From contig CAIUTB010000147.1 in the NCBI GenBank assembly GCA_903901975.1, positions 19,471-83,470 of the forward strand: a stretch of 64,000 nucleotides of DNA, read 5' to 3'. The notes under the pieces are model-generated. The model did no database searches and was not told the origin of the DNA. It saw nothing but the letters and a program-made list of their open reading frames with translations. Positions 9,207 through 19,825 of the stretch are shown here, piece by piece (within the stretch, counting starts at the first letter, position 1; each line of letters starts with the position of its first letter). The position numbers and the translations under genes are program-made. This stretch comes from an uncultured Bacteroidales bacterium. GTDB lineage: Bacteria; Bacteroidota; Bacteroidia; Bacteroidales; Paludibacteraceae.

Positions 9207-10754
9207 ATGGCTTCACAAGAAGATATTTTTAAAAAGCTGATAGCACATTCCAAGGAATACGGTTTTGTGTTCCCTTCAAGCGAAATTTATGACGGTCTGA
9301 GTGCCGTGTATGACTACGGTCAGAATGGTGTTGAACTGAAAAATAACATCAAGAAATACTGGTGGGACAGCATGGTGCTGCTTAACGAAAACGTGGTTGG
9401 ACTCGATGCCGCCATTTTTATGCACCCTACCACCTGGAAAGCTTCCGGTCACGTAGATGCATTCAATGACCCCTTGATTGATAACAAAGACAGCAAAAAA
9501 CGCTATCGTGCTGATGTTCTCATTGAAGACTTATTGGCAAAATATGACGATAAAATCAACAAAGAAGTTGAAAAAGCCGCAAAGCGTTTTGGCGAAAGCT
9601 TTGATGAAACCGTTTTTCGCTCAACCAACGAACGGGTGTTGGAAAATCAGACCAAGCGCAATGAAATTCATGGCCGTTTTGTTAAAGCACTCAACGATTC
9701 AGATTTGGTTGAATTAAAAGCTATTATTGAAGATTATGAAGTGGTTTGTCCGGTTAGTGGTACACGTAACTGGACTGAAGTTCGTCAATTTAATCTGATG
9801 TTCTCCACCGATATGGGTTCAACAGCCGATGGTGCTATGAAAATTTACCTTCGTCCGGAAACGGCACAAGGTATTTTCGTAAACTTCCTAAACGTGCAGA
9901 AAACGGGTCGTATGAAAATACCTTTCGGAATTTGCCAGATAGGAAAAGCCTTCCGCAATGAAATAGTAGCCCGTCAGTTTATATTCCGTATGCGTGAGTT
10001 CGAACAAATGGAAATGCAGTTTTTCGTTCGACCGGGCGAAGAAATGAAATGGTTTGAACACTGGAAAGAATTCCGTTTGAAATGGCACAAAGCTCTTGGA
10101 CTTGGTGATCAGAAATATCGTTTCCACGACCACGATAAATTGGCTCATTACGCCAATGCCGCTACCGATATTGAATTCGAAATGCCTTTCGGTTTCAAGG
10201 AAGTAGAAGGAATTCACTCACGTACCGATTTCGATTTAAGTAGTCATGAAAAATTTTCGGGCAAAAATATCAAATATTTTGACCCAGAGCTGAATGAATC
10301 TTATGTTCCTTATGTAATCGAAACTTCTATAGGAGTAGATCGCACATTCCTTTCTATTATGGCAGCTTCATATAATGAGGAATTGCTTGAAAATGGAGAA
10401 ACCCGTGTAGTGCTAAACATACCGGCAGTTTTAGCTCCAATCAAAGCAGCTATTTTGCCACTGGTAAAGAAAGATGGTCTTCCTGAAAAAGCCCGCGAGA
10501 TAATGAACGATCTGAAATTCGACTTCAAATGCGGTTACGACGAAAAAGATTCCATTGGTAAACGTTATCGTAGGCAGGATGCTATCGGAACACCATTTTG
10601 TATCACCGTGGATCATGACACACTGCTGGACAACTGCGTAACTATTCGTTACCGCGATACCATGTTGCAGGAACGTGTTGCCATTGCCGATTTACAGCAG
10701 ATTATCGGTGATTTGGTAAATATGAAGAATTTGTTTAAAAAGATTGTAGGATAA
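9207..10754 (+). CDS. glyS: Glycyl-tRNA synthetase, dimeric class II type
   Basis: Charges tRNA-Gly with glycine. The 515-residue protein is the single-chain alpha2 type rather than the separate alpha/beta type. Visible class II features are the N-terminal region IFKKLIAHSKEYGFVFPSSE, motif 2 around GKAFRNEI with RMREFEQMEMQFF, and motif 3 in VIETSIGVDRTFL, where many homologues read EPSxGVDR. The C-terminal anticodon-binding domain begins near PAVLAPIKAAILPL and ends with VTIRYRDTMLQERV. ATG start; a single-gene unit between a promoter box and a good terminator. Confidence 0.95.
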   Translation: MASQEDIFKKLIAHSKEYGFVFPSSEIYDGLSAVYDYGQNGVELKNNIKKYWWDSMVLLNENVVGLDAAIFMHPTTWKASGHVDAFNDPLIDNKDSKKRYRADVLIEDLLAKYDDKINKEVEKAAKRFGESFDETVFRSTNERVLENQTKRNEIHGRFVKALNDSDLVELKAIIEDYEVVCPVSGTRNWTEVRQFNLMFSTDMGSTADGAMKIYLRPETAQGIFVNFLNVQKTGRMKIPFGICQIGKAFRNEIVARQFIFRMREFEQMEMQFFVRPGEEMKWFEHWKEFRLKWHKALGLGDQKYRFHDHDKLAHYANAATDIEFEMPFGFKEVEGIHSRTDFDLSSHEKFSGKNIKYFDPELNESYVPYVIETSIGVDRTFLSIMAASYNEELLENGETRVVLNIPAVLAPIKAAILPLVKKDGLPEKAREIMNDLKFDFKCGYDEKDSIGKRYRRQDAIGTPFCITVDHDTLLDNCVTIRYRDTMLQERVAIADLQQIIGDLVNMKNLFKKIVG

Positions 10755-10778
10755 TTTTTAAAAATATATTTTTTCAAG

Positions 10779-10815
10779 GGCGGGTTGACTGATTAGAGTC
10801 ATCCCGCCTTTTTTT
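10779..10815 (+). terminator. Terminator of glyS
   Basis: A stem GGCGGGTTGACT/AGTCATCCCGCC (one mismatch, loop GATTAG) is followed by a run of seven T. Confidence 0.88.
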
Positions 10816-10889
10816 GTCTTTTTTTCTTGCCCATCAAATAAATGCTATATAATCTGTCGTAAATAATACATTTTTAGAATAAATAATAT

Positions 10890-10897
10890 TATATTTG
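10890..10897 (+). promoter_or_regulatory. -7 box (TATATTTG) for the giant secreted protein
   Basis: TATATTTG fits TAnnTTTG and leaves a leader of about 60 bases before ATG 10963. Confidence 0.45.
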
Positions 10898-10962
10898 CCT
10901 TTTTTATACTAGACATTATAATTATTTTTCAGTATCTATTAATACTTTAAATTGCTGATAAT

Positions 10963-13900
10963 ATGAAACATAACATTAAATTTTGCTATGTGTTTATAGC
11001 TGTACTCTTTTTTATAGCAAAAAGCTATTCGCAAGTAACAGTTAGTGGTTCAACAAGTGCAAACGGTACATACAGCAGACTTGGTTTGGCATTTACAGCG
11101 ATAAACGGAGCATCACAAACCGGAAACAATATCGTTATTATCCTAACTGCTAATATCACCGAAACAACTTCAGCCATATTGAATGCCGGATCATGGACAA
11201 GTTTAAAAATCCATCCAACTATTTCAGGACTAACTATTTCAGGAAGTTTGGCAACTCCGCTTATTGATTTAAATGGTGCAGATAATGTTTCACTCGACGG
11301 TCGGGTAAATGCCACCGGAAGTACAAAAGATCTAATTATTAGCAATACAAATACTTCAGCAACTGCCGGAACTTCAACTCTTCGCTTTATTAACTCTGCT
11401 GAAAATAATACAGTAAAATATTGTTATATTAAAGGAGCCCATAAAAGTACTGCAAGTGGTATTATTTTCTTTTCTACAGCGAGTTCAGGAAACGGAAATG
11501 ATGGTAATCTGATTGAATTTAATGATATTACAAGTGATGCTGTCGGACGAACTCTGACTGCTATTTATTCATCCGGTTCTGCATCCTACTCTAATAGCGG
11601 AATTTGCATCAGCAATAATAATATCTATAATTTCTGGAATGCTACAGCAAGCTCGTTTGCAATATTTTTGAGTGATAACACAACTGACTGTACAGTCACG
11701 GGCAACAGTTTTTACGAAACAACTTCACTTGTACCCACAGGAACATATATTTATCAAATAATCAGGATTTATACTGCGGGAACCTTGGGGAATAATTTCA
11801 ATATATCTAATAACTATTTTGGTGGAACGACCTCTCAATGTGGTGGGACTGCTTTAAGCCTTGGCAAAACAGGGACAATCAGATCTTTAACACTCGATCC
11901 GATCCGCCTTGGTGTCGGTACAGGAGCTGCCACTTCTGTTCAGGGAAATACAATAGCAAATATCAGTTTCCGAAGTTCAAATGCGGAACCATTCCGCGCT
12001 ATTTACGCAGTTTCAGGGGATTTAGATGTTGGTACAAGCTCTACTAATATCATTGGTGACCAGGCTTCGACCGGTTCCATCCTGATCACGGCTACAGCAG
12101 CAACAGCCAGTTCATACGGTATCTACTCAACAAGTACCGGAACTGTAAACATCTCAAATAATACATTTGGTTCCATCACCCTGGCCAATTCTACCTCTGC
12201 AAATGCCCATAATTTTTATGGGGTTAATCTCACCAATACAGTGGCAACAGTATCTGTTAGTGATAATATTATTGGTAACCCGCTTATTACCAATAGTATT
12301 AATGCCACTTCGGGCAGTACTTCCAATGCTCAGAGTGTGTATGGAATTTATAACATTGGAACTGGGACTGTCAGCATTACTGACAATATGATTTCCAACT
12401 TAACCAACGGAACTACAAATTCTACGGCTGCCACAGCAGGAGTTGTTAATGGAATTGCTTCCACTTCAGGAGCAAATACAATAACAGGAAATACTATCCA
12501 CGATTTAACCATTGCTAATCGTAATACATCAACAACCAATACAGCGTCAGTTTGTGGAATAGCTCTGACAGGCTCAACACTAAAAACAGTTTCTGACAAT
12601 ATTATTTACAATTTATCAAATTCATATACTGCTTTTGCAGGAAATGTCATCGGATTGTATTTTACAGGAAACACTGGCTCAAATGTTGTGTCAAGAAATT
12701 TCATCTATAATTTTTCAGTAACAGGTGCATCTTCCACAACAGCATCAATTTATGGAATAAAAATGGCTGCAGGTGCAACGACTTATTCAAATAACTTAAT
12801 CTGTCTGGGTGGAAATACCGCCACAACATTGTATGGAATTTACGAAACTGGAGCTGCAAATAATAACAATAGCCTGTATTTTAATACTGTATATATTGGC
12901 GGTAGTCTTTCTGCCGGAACAAGTAATAAATCGTATGCACTCTATAGTGCAGTAACAACGAATACCCGAAACTTTAGAAATAATATTTTTTCGAATGCAC
13001 GGTCTACTACCAGTGGATCCAGTTTACACTACGGTGCCTGGTTTAATTATGCCGTAAATACAAATCTGACACTGGATTATAATGATTATTATGCCTCAGG
13101 AACAGGTGGAGTTTTGGGTTATTTTAATGGTGGTAACAAAGCCTCATTGCCTATTGTAACGAGTCAGGATGCAGCCAGTTTAAGCTCAAATCCCAGCTTT
13201 ACTTCTGCCGGTTCAACAATTTCAACTGATTATCAACCCGGAGCAACACTCATTGCTGTAACAGGAACAGGCATTACAGCTGATTTTGATAATATAGTAA
13301 GAAGTGGCTCATCTCCAACTATGGGTGTCTGGGAATATTTCCCCAATCCAGTGGAAGTATGGAATGGAACGACTTATCATGCATCCTATTCAACCTTAAA
13401 AGGAGCTTTTGATAAAATTAATGACGGAACATGGACAGGACCATCAGGAGATTTGATTATTAAATTCAGAGGAAATACAACCGAGTCAGCAACCGCAGTC
13501 TTAAATGCAAGTGGCACAGGTTCTTCGAGTTACACACATTTACATATTTATCCTGCCCGAAAAGCAGTAAGCATCAGCGGTTCACTTGCTGCACCGCTGG
13601 TTGATTTGAATGGGTGCGATAATGTTGATTTTGACGGACGAAAAGATGGCACCGGCTCAAGTTCTGAATTCGTATTTACAAACACAAGCACTTCCGCCAC
13701 TTCCGGGACTTCCACTTTCAGATTCAGTAATGACGCTACAAACAACACAATTCAATACAGTACTATAAAAGGTTCCACAACCGATGCAGCAGCCGGTGTT
13801 ATTTTCTTTAGTACTACTGGCGGCACAACCGGAAACGACGGCAATACACTGGATAATAATTCCATTACAAACTCATCCGATGCAAACAGACCTTTGAATG

Positions 13901-16900
13901 CTGTATATTCTGCCGGAACGTCAACGAAGGAGAACAGTCAAAATACATTTAGTAACAATGACATCTATGATTTTCTAAACAGAGGAACGGCTTCTAACGG
14001 TATTAATCTGGGAACAAATTCTACTGGTTGGACCATCAGTAATAACAGTTTTTACGAAACTAACTCTTTCGTTCCCAGTTCCGGTGTGGCTTATAATGTC
14101 ATTCAGTTAAACAACACTTCGGGTGTAAACTTTACAGTAAGTGGGAATTCAATTGGTGGTATATCTTCATTTTGTGAAGGTTTGGCTTGGTCAAAAACAA
14201 ATGCCCAAAACAATACATTTAATGCAATTAATGTCAATGTAGGAACTGACACAGTAAGTAATATTCAGAACAATGTTATCCGAAATATTAGCTGGAGCAA
14301 TTCAGGTGCTGCAAGCTGGACTGGAATAAATATAGTTGCCGGAAAAGTTAATATTGGAACAACTTCAGGTAATGTGTTGGGAAGCTTAACCGGTATAGCG
14401 TCAATTACTGTAACTGGTGGTGCTACAGCAACAAACGTTTACGGTGTAAATATCTCAGGTACAGGTGTGGTTGACTGTGAGAATAATATAATTGCCTCAA
14501 TAACAGTTGCAAACGGATCGACACTTGCTTCAAATTTCTATGGAATTTACAAATCGGCAACAGCCGGAACAACCACAATAAATGGAAATACGATTGGCAA
14601 TATTTCCGTTTTAAACAGTATTAATGCAAGTTCAACAAGTACTTCCAATTCCCAATGGATGTATGGAATCTATACTGCCGGAACAGGAAACATAACTGTG
14701 AGCGGCAACACCATTGCCAATCTAAATAATGGAACAACCAATAGTAATGCAGGAACAGCCGGCTTAATCAACGGAATTACGTCAACTGATGGGACCTTGA
14801 CAGTAACAAACAATATCGTCAGAAATCTTTCTATTGCTAATGCCAACACTGCTACAAATAATAACGCATCAGTTATTGGAATTTCACTTACAGGAACCTC
14901 TGCCGAAAAAACTATTTCCCAAAATACAATTTATAATTTATCAAATACTTATGCCACTTTTGCAGGCAAAGTTACAGGGCTATACTATGAGGGCTATACA
15001 TCGGGGGCAAACGAAGTTTCTAAGAACTTTATTCACAGTTTGACAACTTCAGGTACTTCAGGTGCCACATTGACCGGAATTCAGATAGTATCAGGTGTTA
15101 CCACCTATTCAAATAATATTATCAATGTTGGAAGTGGAAATCGAAACGTGATTTACGGCATTTACGACACAGGAACTGCATCTCAAACCTGCAATCTGTA
15201 TTTCAATACTGTTTACATTGGCGGAGTTGCCTCAGGAGGCGCTAATAATTCGTATGCATTCTATAGTGCTGCAGCAAGTAATACCCGTAGTTACAAAAAT
15301 AATATCTTCTATAATGCCAGATATAGAAGTGGAGGTACGAGTTCACATTTCGCAGTTTATTACAATGTTACCGGAGTTTCAAATCTGACTTCCGACTACA
15401 ATGATTATTATGTTTCTGCCGGAACAGGAGCAGTATTAGGATATTATGGAGCTAACAGAACCAGCTTGTCTGCTTTTAAATCGGCCATTACACCACAGGA
15501 CCCCAACAGTTTAAATACGAATCCGACTTTCACTTCAGCTGGTTCAACCGTTGCTACTGATTATCAGTTGGGAGTGAATGTAAATGGTATTACCGGAACC
15601 GGAATAAGTGTAGATTATGGCTCAAATTCAAGAGGATCTACTACTACAGTTGGTGCATGGGAACGAAATCTGAATAAATGGAAGGGAACAACGAACAATG
15701 ACTGGAATACTTCTACAAACTGGACAGGTAACGTAGTGCCGGTTGCTGATGCAACTATTATTTTCGATGATGTACCTTTGCAACATTGTCAAATGGACCA
15801 AAACCGCTCGGTAAACAATATTATCAATGCGCAATCGACCTATAGATTGCTGACAAACGGATATAAACTGACTGTGAAAGGAAATCTGAATTTCACTAAC
15901 GGAGCTCAGATTGATGCTTCGGCCACAAATTCAACTGTAGAATTTGCCGGTGTATCGCAAATTATTCCTGCAGGGTCATTTTACAATGATGCCATGTATA
16001 ACCTGATAATTAATAATCCGAACAATGTAGTATTGAACGGAACGCTTCGCTTGTTAAATGCAATCACAGCAACTTTGGGACAATTGGATGCAACAACGTC
16101 ACAACCTGTCGTATCGTATGCGGGTTCAACAACTCAAACTATTGAAGGCGGCCGCTATCTGAATGACGAAGTTACGAAACTAACCATAGACAATGTAAGT
16201 GGTGTCCTGCTAAACACAGACTTTATTGTGGACAGCTTACTGACGGTTAATTCCGGTAAATATCTGGATATTTTAACTGAAACACAAATGAATGTGCAGG
16301 GCACGATTAGCAATAATGCCGGAACATCAGGAATTATTATTGAATCGGACTCTCTAACAGCCAATGGCAGCTTGATTTATCATAATTTGTTAAGTTCTCC
16401 AGTTCTGGCAACTGTAGTTATGTACACTAAAGCCTATTACGATGCAGGAGGACCAACAGGATACAAGTATAAATGGCAATATTTCGGGTCACCACTTACA
16501 AAAATACCTGCAAATCCAACTTTCGCAGGTTCATTTATCAGAAAATGGGTTGAATCGGGAACTACAATTTCCAATCACTGGGTCTCATTGTTAAACACTG
16601 ATTCTGTTACCGCATTTAAAGGCTATGAAATCACACAGGTAAATCCGAAGTTCATTGTTTTCGAGGGTCAACTTGTAAATAGTGATTATTATTCCGGCCA
16701 ACTACCCTATACATCCTCGGCACTCTATCCTGGTCAGAATGTACTAGCTAATCCCTATACCGCAGCGGTTGATATCAGAACGCTGAACTTCGGGTCACAG
16801 ATGGAATGGACGGTATATTTGTATAATACGGGTTCTTACAGCGACTGGAATAGTTCAGGCGGTGGTGTAACGCCCGGAAATTCTCCGGGACAATACACAG

Positions 16901-17754
16901 CTGTTCCTATCTTTACAGCCGGATTTGCCGGACTTCCGGTTCAGATTCCTTCTATGCAGGCATTTTTGGTAAAAGCAATGAGTAATTCAGTTAATGCCAC
17001 CCTGAATATTACATACGGTACTTCACTTATGAAAAATACCGATTTGCAAAGGTCTAAACGTCATTATACTAAATCAACTGTCACTACGGACAAATCATTT
17101 ACTATGATTGATGTAAAAGGATCTCGTTTCTCTGACCGGATGTGGATTTTCTCGGAACCAACTTGTTCTCCTTATTTCGATAATGGTTGGGATGGGGTTA
17201 AAGCATTTGGCTCGGTACTTTATCCACAAATTTTTGCTGTACAACCAGATGGAAATTACCAAACCAATTCAGTTGATAACATAAACAATACTGAAATCGG
17301 ATTTAATGCCGGTGAAGATTCGGTTTATGTACTTACTTTTACCCACGAAAATATGGCATCTCTTTATCCATCAATTTATTTGGTTGATTTGCAAAAAGAT
17401 TCTACGATTGACATTTCGCAAAGTGGAACTGAGTATTCATTTATTGCTCCTCATACCGCTAATCCGGTCACCCGATTTAAAATTGTAACTTCTACAGGAA
17501 TAACTACTGGTAAAAGCCTAATTAATAAGGATATATTAACCATATTCAGTTCGGGTCATACCATTTTTGTGCATAACTTAAGTGATACGGCCGGCAATCT
17601 GAAACTGTATGATATTTCCGGTCAGCTACTTCAGGAACTGCCTTTCAATGCTGATGGCATTACAACTTTAGCCCTAAATTTAGTTTCAGGATTATATGTA
17701 GCAAAATGCAGCGTCAACAACAATGAGCTTGTAAAAAGAATTATCCTGAATTAA
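10963..17754 (+). CDS. Giant secreted beta-helix protein with T9SS type A sorting domain
   Basis: A 2263-residue protein predicted to pass the inner membrane by Sec (signal peptide ending near AKSYSQ) and the outer membrane by type IX secretion. Residues about 30-795 and 797-1560 are two diverged copies of one right-handed beta-helix module, each rich in Asn/Thr/Ser and each containing an SGxIFFST-type segment and an FTSAGST motif near its end. A region beginning WKGTTNNDWNTSTNWTGN (about 1570) follows. About 2050-2180 is a domain shared with the protein at 18761. The last 75 residues (KLYDISGQLLQELPF to KRIILN) look like a type A sorting domain. It may be an adhesin or polysaccharide-binding protein; no catalytic motif seen. 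Confidence 0.8.
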   Translation: MKHNIKFCYVFIAVLFFIAKSYSQVTVSGSTSANGTYSRLGLAFTAINGASQTGNNIVIILTANITETTSAILNAGSWTSLKIHPTISGLTISGSLATPLIDLNGADNVSLDGRVNATGSTKDLIISNTNTSATAGTSTLRFINSAENNTVKYCYIKGAHKSTASGIIFFSTASSGNGNDGNLIEFNDITSDAVGRTLTAIYSSGSASYSNSGICISNNNIYNFWNATASSFAIFLSDNTTDCTVTGNSFYETTSLVPTGTYIYQIIRIYTAGTLGNNFNISNNYFGGTTSQCGGTALSLGKTGTIRSLTLDPIRLGVGTGAATSVQGNTIANISFRSSNAEPFRAIYAVSGDLDVGTSSTNIIGDQASTGSILITATAATASSYGIYSTSTGTVNISNNTFGSITLANSTSANAHNFYGVNLTNTVATVSVSDNIIGNPLITNSINATSGSTSNAQSVYGIYNIGTGTVSITDNMISNLTNGTTNSTAATAGVVNGIASTSGANTITGNTIHDLTIANRNTSTTNTASVCGIALTGSTLKTVSDNIIYNLSNSYTAFAGNVIGLYFTGNTGSNVVSRNFIYNFSVTGASSTTASIYGIKMAAGATTYSNNLICLGGNTATTLYGIYETGAANNNNSLYFNTVYIGGSLSAGTSNKSYALYSAVTTNTRNFRNNIFSNARSTTSGSSLHYGAWFNYAVNTNLTLDYNDYYASGTGGVLGYFNGGNKASLPIVTSQDAASLSSNPSFTSAGSTISTDYQPGATLIAVTGTGITADFDNIVRSGSSPTMGVWEYFPNPVEVWNGTTYHASYSTLKGAFDKINDGTWTGPSGDLIIKFRGNTTESATAVLNASGTGSSSYTHLHIYPARKAVSISGSLAAPLVDLNGCDNVDFDGRKDGTGSSSEFVFTNTSTSATSGTSTFRFSNDATNNTIQYSTIKGSTTDAAAGVIFFSTTGGTTGNDGNTLDNNSITNSSDANRPLNAVYSAGTSTKENSQNTFSNNDIYDFLNRGTASNGINLGTNSTGWTISNNSFYETNSFVPSSGVAYNVIQLNNTSGVNFTVSGNSIGGISSFCEGLAWSKTNAQNNTFNAINVNVGTDTVSNIQNNVIRNISWSNSGAASWTGINIVAGKVNIGTTSGNVLGSLTGIASITVTGGATATNVYGVNISGTGVVDCENNIIASITVANGSTLASNFYGIYKSATAGTTTINGNTIGNISVLNSINASSTSTSNSQWMYGIYTAGTGNITVSGNTIANLNNGTTNSNAGTAGLINGITSTDGTLTVTNNIVRNLSIANANTATNNNASVIGISLTGTSAEKTISQNTIYNLSNTYATFAGKVTGLYYEGYTSGANEVSKNFIHSLTTSGTSGATLTGIQIVSGVTTYSNNIINVGSGNRNVIYGIYDTGTASQTCNLYFNTVYIGGVASGGANNSYAFYSAAASNTRSYKNNIFYNARYRSGGTSSHFAVYYNVTGVSNLTSDYNDYYVSAGTGAVLGYYGANRTSLSAFKSAITPQDPNSLNTNPTFTSAGSTVATDYQLGVNVNGITGTGISVDYGSNSRGSTTTVGAWERNLNKWKGTTNNDWNTSTNWTGNVVPVADATIIFDDVPLQHCQMDQNRSVNNIINAQSTYRLLTNGYKLTVKGNLNFTNGAQIDASATNSTVEFAGVSQIIPAGSFYNDAMYNLIINNPNNVVLNGTLRLLNAITATLGQLDATTSQPVVSYAGSTTQTIEGGRYLNDEVTKLTIDNVSGVLLNTDFIVDSLLTVNSGKYLDILTETQMNVQGTISNNAGTSGIIIESDSLTANGSLIYHNLLSSPVLATVVMYTKAYYDAGGPTGYKYKWQYFGSPLTKIPANPTFAGSFIRKWVESGTTISNHWVSLLNTDSVTAFKGYEITQVNPKFIVFEGQLVNSDYYSGQLPYTSSALYPGQNVLANPYTAAVDIRTLNFGSQMEWTVYLYNTGSYSDWNSSGGGVTPGNSPGQYTAVPIFTAGFAGLPVQIPSMQAFLVKAMSNSVNATLNITYGTSLMKNTDLQRSKRHYTKSTVTTDKSFTMIDVKGSRFSDRMWIFSEPTCSPYFDNGWDGVKAFGSVLYPQIFAVQPDGNYQTNSVDNINNTEIGFNAGEDSVYVLTFTHENMASLYPSIYLVDLQKDSTIDISQSGTEYSFIAPHTANPVTRFKIVTSTGITTGKSLINKDILTIFSSGHTIFVHNLSDTAGNLKLYDISGQLLQELPFNADGITTLALNLVSGLYVAKCSVNNNELVKRIILN

Positions 17755-17776
17755 AGGAAAGGAAAATATCGGATGA

Positions 17777-17805
17777 AAAATGGGCGATTAATAATCGCCC
17801 ATTTT
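17777..17805. terminator. Bidirectional terminator between convergent genes
   Basis: AAAATGGGCGATT and AATCGCCCATTTT form a 13 bp stem with a 3-nt loop, with A and T flanks usable on both strands. It separates the giant protein from the GIN lipoprotein. Confidence 0.85.
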
Positions 17806-17824
17806 GTGTCGATTGAGAATAATA

Positions 17825-18565
17825 TCAATTATGAATCACCTTACCACTTCCTGTTATCGAAATATCTAATGTTGGTGTACCTGAATAAATGATATTGCCT
17901 GAGCCTGTAATGCTTGCTTTCAGCAGATTGCTTACTCCCACGTTGATGTTACCGCTACCACTTATGTTGCATGTAGCTGATACAGCATATAGGTCGGAGA
18001 GAAATAAATTACCGCTACCCGAAATGGTACCAGTTAGCAGACTAACATATCCTTTTGCAGTGATGTTTCCACTACCTGCAATACTGGCATTCAACTTTGC
18101 TATATTAAGGCTCTGGTTTGCTTTGATATTTCCACTGCCCAGAATAATAGCCGATTGAAAATCTTTAAAGGCCGAATTCAGGTTTATGTCGCCACTACCC
18201 ATAAGAGTAACTGCAGTAAGTGAATCCGGCATGGTGATAGTTACTTTAGCCTGACTGTTTGTCAATAGCGTGTAAACTGGATCGGTAGAAATTTGCAAAA
18301 CATGATTGCTAACTTTAACCGAAAGATACTTTACAAGGTTTTCGTAGTCAGAAACCTCCACTTTGAACGAATCACCTTTTACGATGTCCACTTTGGCAGC
18401 ATTATTAAGTGAAACGGATTGAAAACTCGTCAAAGGGCGCACTTGAGTTACAATACTTCCCTTGCCGGTTATGCCAAACAAATCACTAATACAGGAACTA
18501 AATACAATTGTAAATAATAGCAAGAGTGCTAAATGAATTTTTTTTCTACTGTTCATACGAATCAA
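17825..18565 (-). CDS. Head GIN domain (DUF2807) lipoprotein
   Basis: A 246-residue predicted lipoprotein with a lipobox (TIVFSSC). The mature part is a DUF2807 'head GIN' domain: an initial strand pair (FQSVSLNNAAKVDIVKGD) and then repeated turns of GSGNI type (IAGSGNITAKG, ISGSGNLFLSD, ITGSGNIIYSG) that build a beta-helix. The family is described as a putative autotransporter-adhesin head, but in Bacteroidota it is usually a free surface lipoprotein of unknown role. MIRMNSRKK allows starts at 18565 or 18556. Transcribed toward the giant protein. Confidence 0.85.
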   Translation of the reverse strand: MIRMNSRKKIHLALLLLFTIVFSSCISDLFGITGKGSIVTQVRPLTSFQSVSLNNAAKVDIVKGDSFKVEVSDYENLVKYLSVKVSNHVLQISTDPVYTLLTNSQAKVTITMPDSLTAVTLMGSGDINLNSAFKDFQSAIILGSGNIKANQSLNIAKLNASIAGSGNITAKGYVSLLTGTISGSGNLFLSDLYAVSATCNISGSGNINVGVSNLLKASITGSGNIIYSGTPTLDISITGSGKVIHN

Positions 18566-18655
18566 ATTTAAAGTTAATTATTATTATAAATAAAGATTTT
18601 TAAATAATCACAACAATAATGCCAAAAAAATGTCAGTCTGTAAACACAAACTGAG

Positions 18656-18691
18656 CCAAAAAAAGCTGCCTCAACATTTTGTTGAGGCAGC
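18656..18691 (-). terminator. Terminator of the second secreted protein
   Basis: GCTGCCTCAAC/GTTGAGGCAGC forms an 11 bp stem. On the minus strand it is followed by TTTTTTT, 70 bases past the stop of the gene at 18761. Confidence 0.85.
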
Positions 18692-18760
18692 ATCAGGATA
18701 AAAAGAAAACTAATACGTAAAAAAACCAATAAACTAAAGAAAATAAACAAACTAAACAAT

Positions 18761-19825
18761 CTAATTTATGATAATGCTAACAGATACTTTATCGGTGGTT
18801 GTTACTCCTGTGGCTATGTAAGTTCCAGCTTTTAGTCCGGTGTTGATGGTAGTACTGGTCTTTGCATTGAAGCTAAATGTTTTTTGCAATACACCACTTG
18901 AAGCAAGATAAATGCTCAAAGTTCCTTTTGACGTATCGGTATTCTTCACGGTAACCGTTTTGGCAGAATTGGTTATAGTGATTTTGTGAACAACTGGAGG
19001 TGGAGCAGTCACACTTCCTGTTAGTGCTACGTTTAAAGCAGCAACATTAGCTGTGGTAACCGAAATGTTTTCTGAATAAGTATTGGCTGTTAATCCTGAT
19101 TTCAGACGAACATAAACCTTGGTTGAAGCCACAGTTCCGTTTGCAGGAGTTACGGAAAGAGTCGAAGTTGTAAAACCTGTACCCGAAGTCAACGATATTT
19201 CATAATCTGCGGGTGGAGTTACAACTAAATTAGTGGTCAGATTAGCTCCCGAAACACTAAATGAATTTTCGGTCGATGGACCTGCACCCTGAATGTATGT
19301 GAAATTGGTTAAAGAGCTAGCAGAGCAAGTGGCAGTTGAAGGATTAGCCTTTACAGCTAGCAGCTTAAAACGCCTTACCGGACTTGAATTAGTGGCTGAA
19401 AAAGTGTATTTTGTCCCCGTTGTGTAAATACTTACTGTTACATTTGCTACCGAGTCAACAAGATATAAACCTGAGTAAGTTGGTGATAAAGCCTGAGTTG
19501 AGATAGTCATCGTATATTGAGTATCAGCTCCTGCCTGAAATGCGATATAGGTGTTGTTCATATCAGGTACTGCATCTACCTGAAAATTGCCTACTGCTTC
19601 TACTGCATACATTTGAGTTGCTACTGTTCCGGTCATTTTATAACCATCCCAGCCATTGTCGAATCCGCGTGTAGTACCTGGAATTGCAAATACCCACATT
19701 TGGTCTGAAGTTGTTGTTCCCTGAACATCGATTTGTATACCGGTGTAAATAACAGAAAAACCTTGTAATGAGATTAATAATAAAGTCAAAGTTACAAGCA
19801 TTGATTTGAAGTTAGTTGTTTTCAT
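18761..19825 (-). CDS. Secreted protein with Ig-like domain and T9SS-like C-terminus
   Basis: A 354-residue exported protein (signal peptide ending near LQGFSVIY). Residues about 30-165 match the pattern of the giant protein's 2050-2180 region: both have a 'D-x-M-W-x-F' start, the element FDNGWDG, then a YLVD strand and an RRFK/TRFK end. About 170-280 is an Ig-like repeat (PPADYEISLTSGTGFTTSTL) found in Bacteroidota cell-surface proteins. The C-terminus (VTVKNTDTSKGTLSIYLASS to VSVSIIIN) resembles a type A sorting domain, but weakly. Likely co-functional with the giant protein; specific role unknown. Confidence 0.65.
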   Translation of the reverse strand: MKTTNFKSMLVTLTLLLISLQGFSVIYTGIQIDVQGTTTSDQMWVFAIPGTTRGFDNGWDGYKMTGTVATQMYAVEAVGNFQVDAVPDMNNTYIAFQAGADTQYTMTISTQALSPTYSGLYLVDSVANVTVSIYTTGTKYTFSATNSSPVRRFKLLAVKANPSTATCSASSLTNFTYIQGAGPSTENSFSVSGANLTTNLVVTPPADYEISLTSGTGFTTSTLSVTPANGTVASTKVYVRLKSGLTANTYSENISVTTANVAALNVALTGSVTAPPPVVHKITITNSAKTVTVKNTDTSKGTLSIYLASSGVLQKTFSFNAKTSTTINTGLKAGTYIATGVTTTDKVSVSIIIN

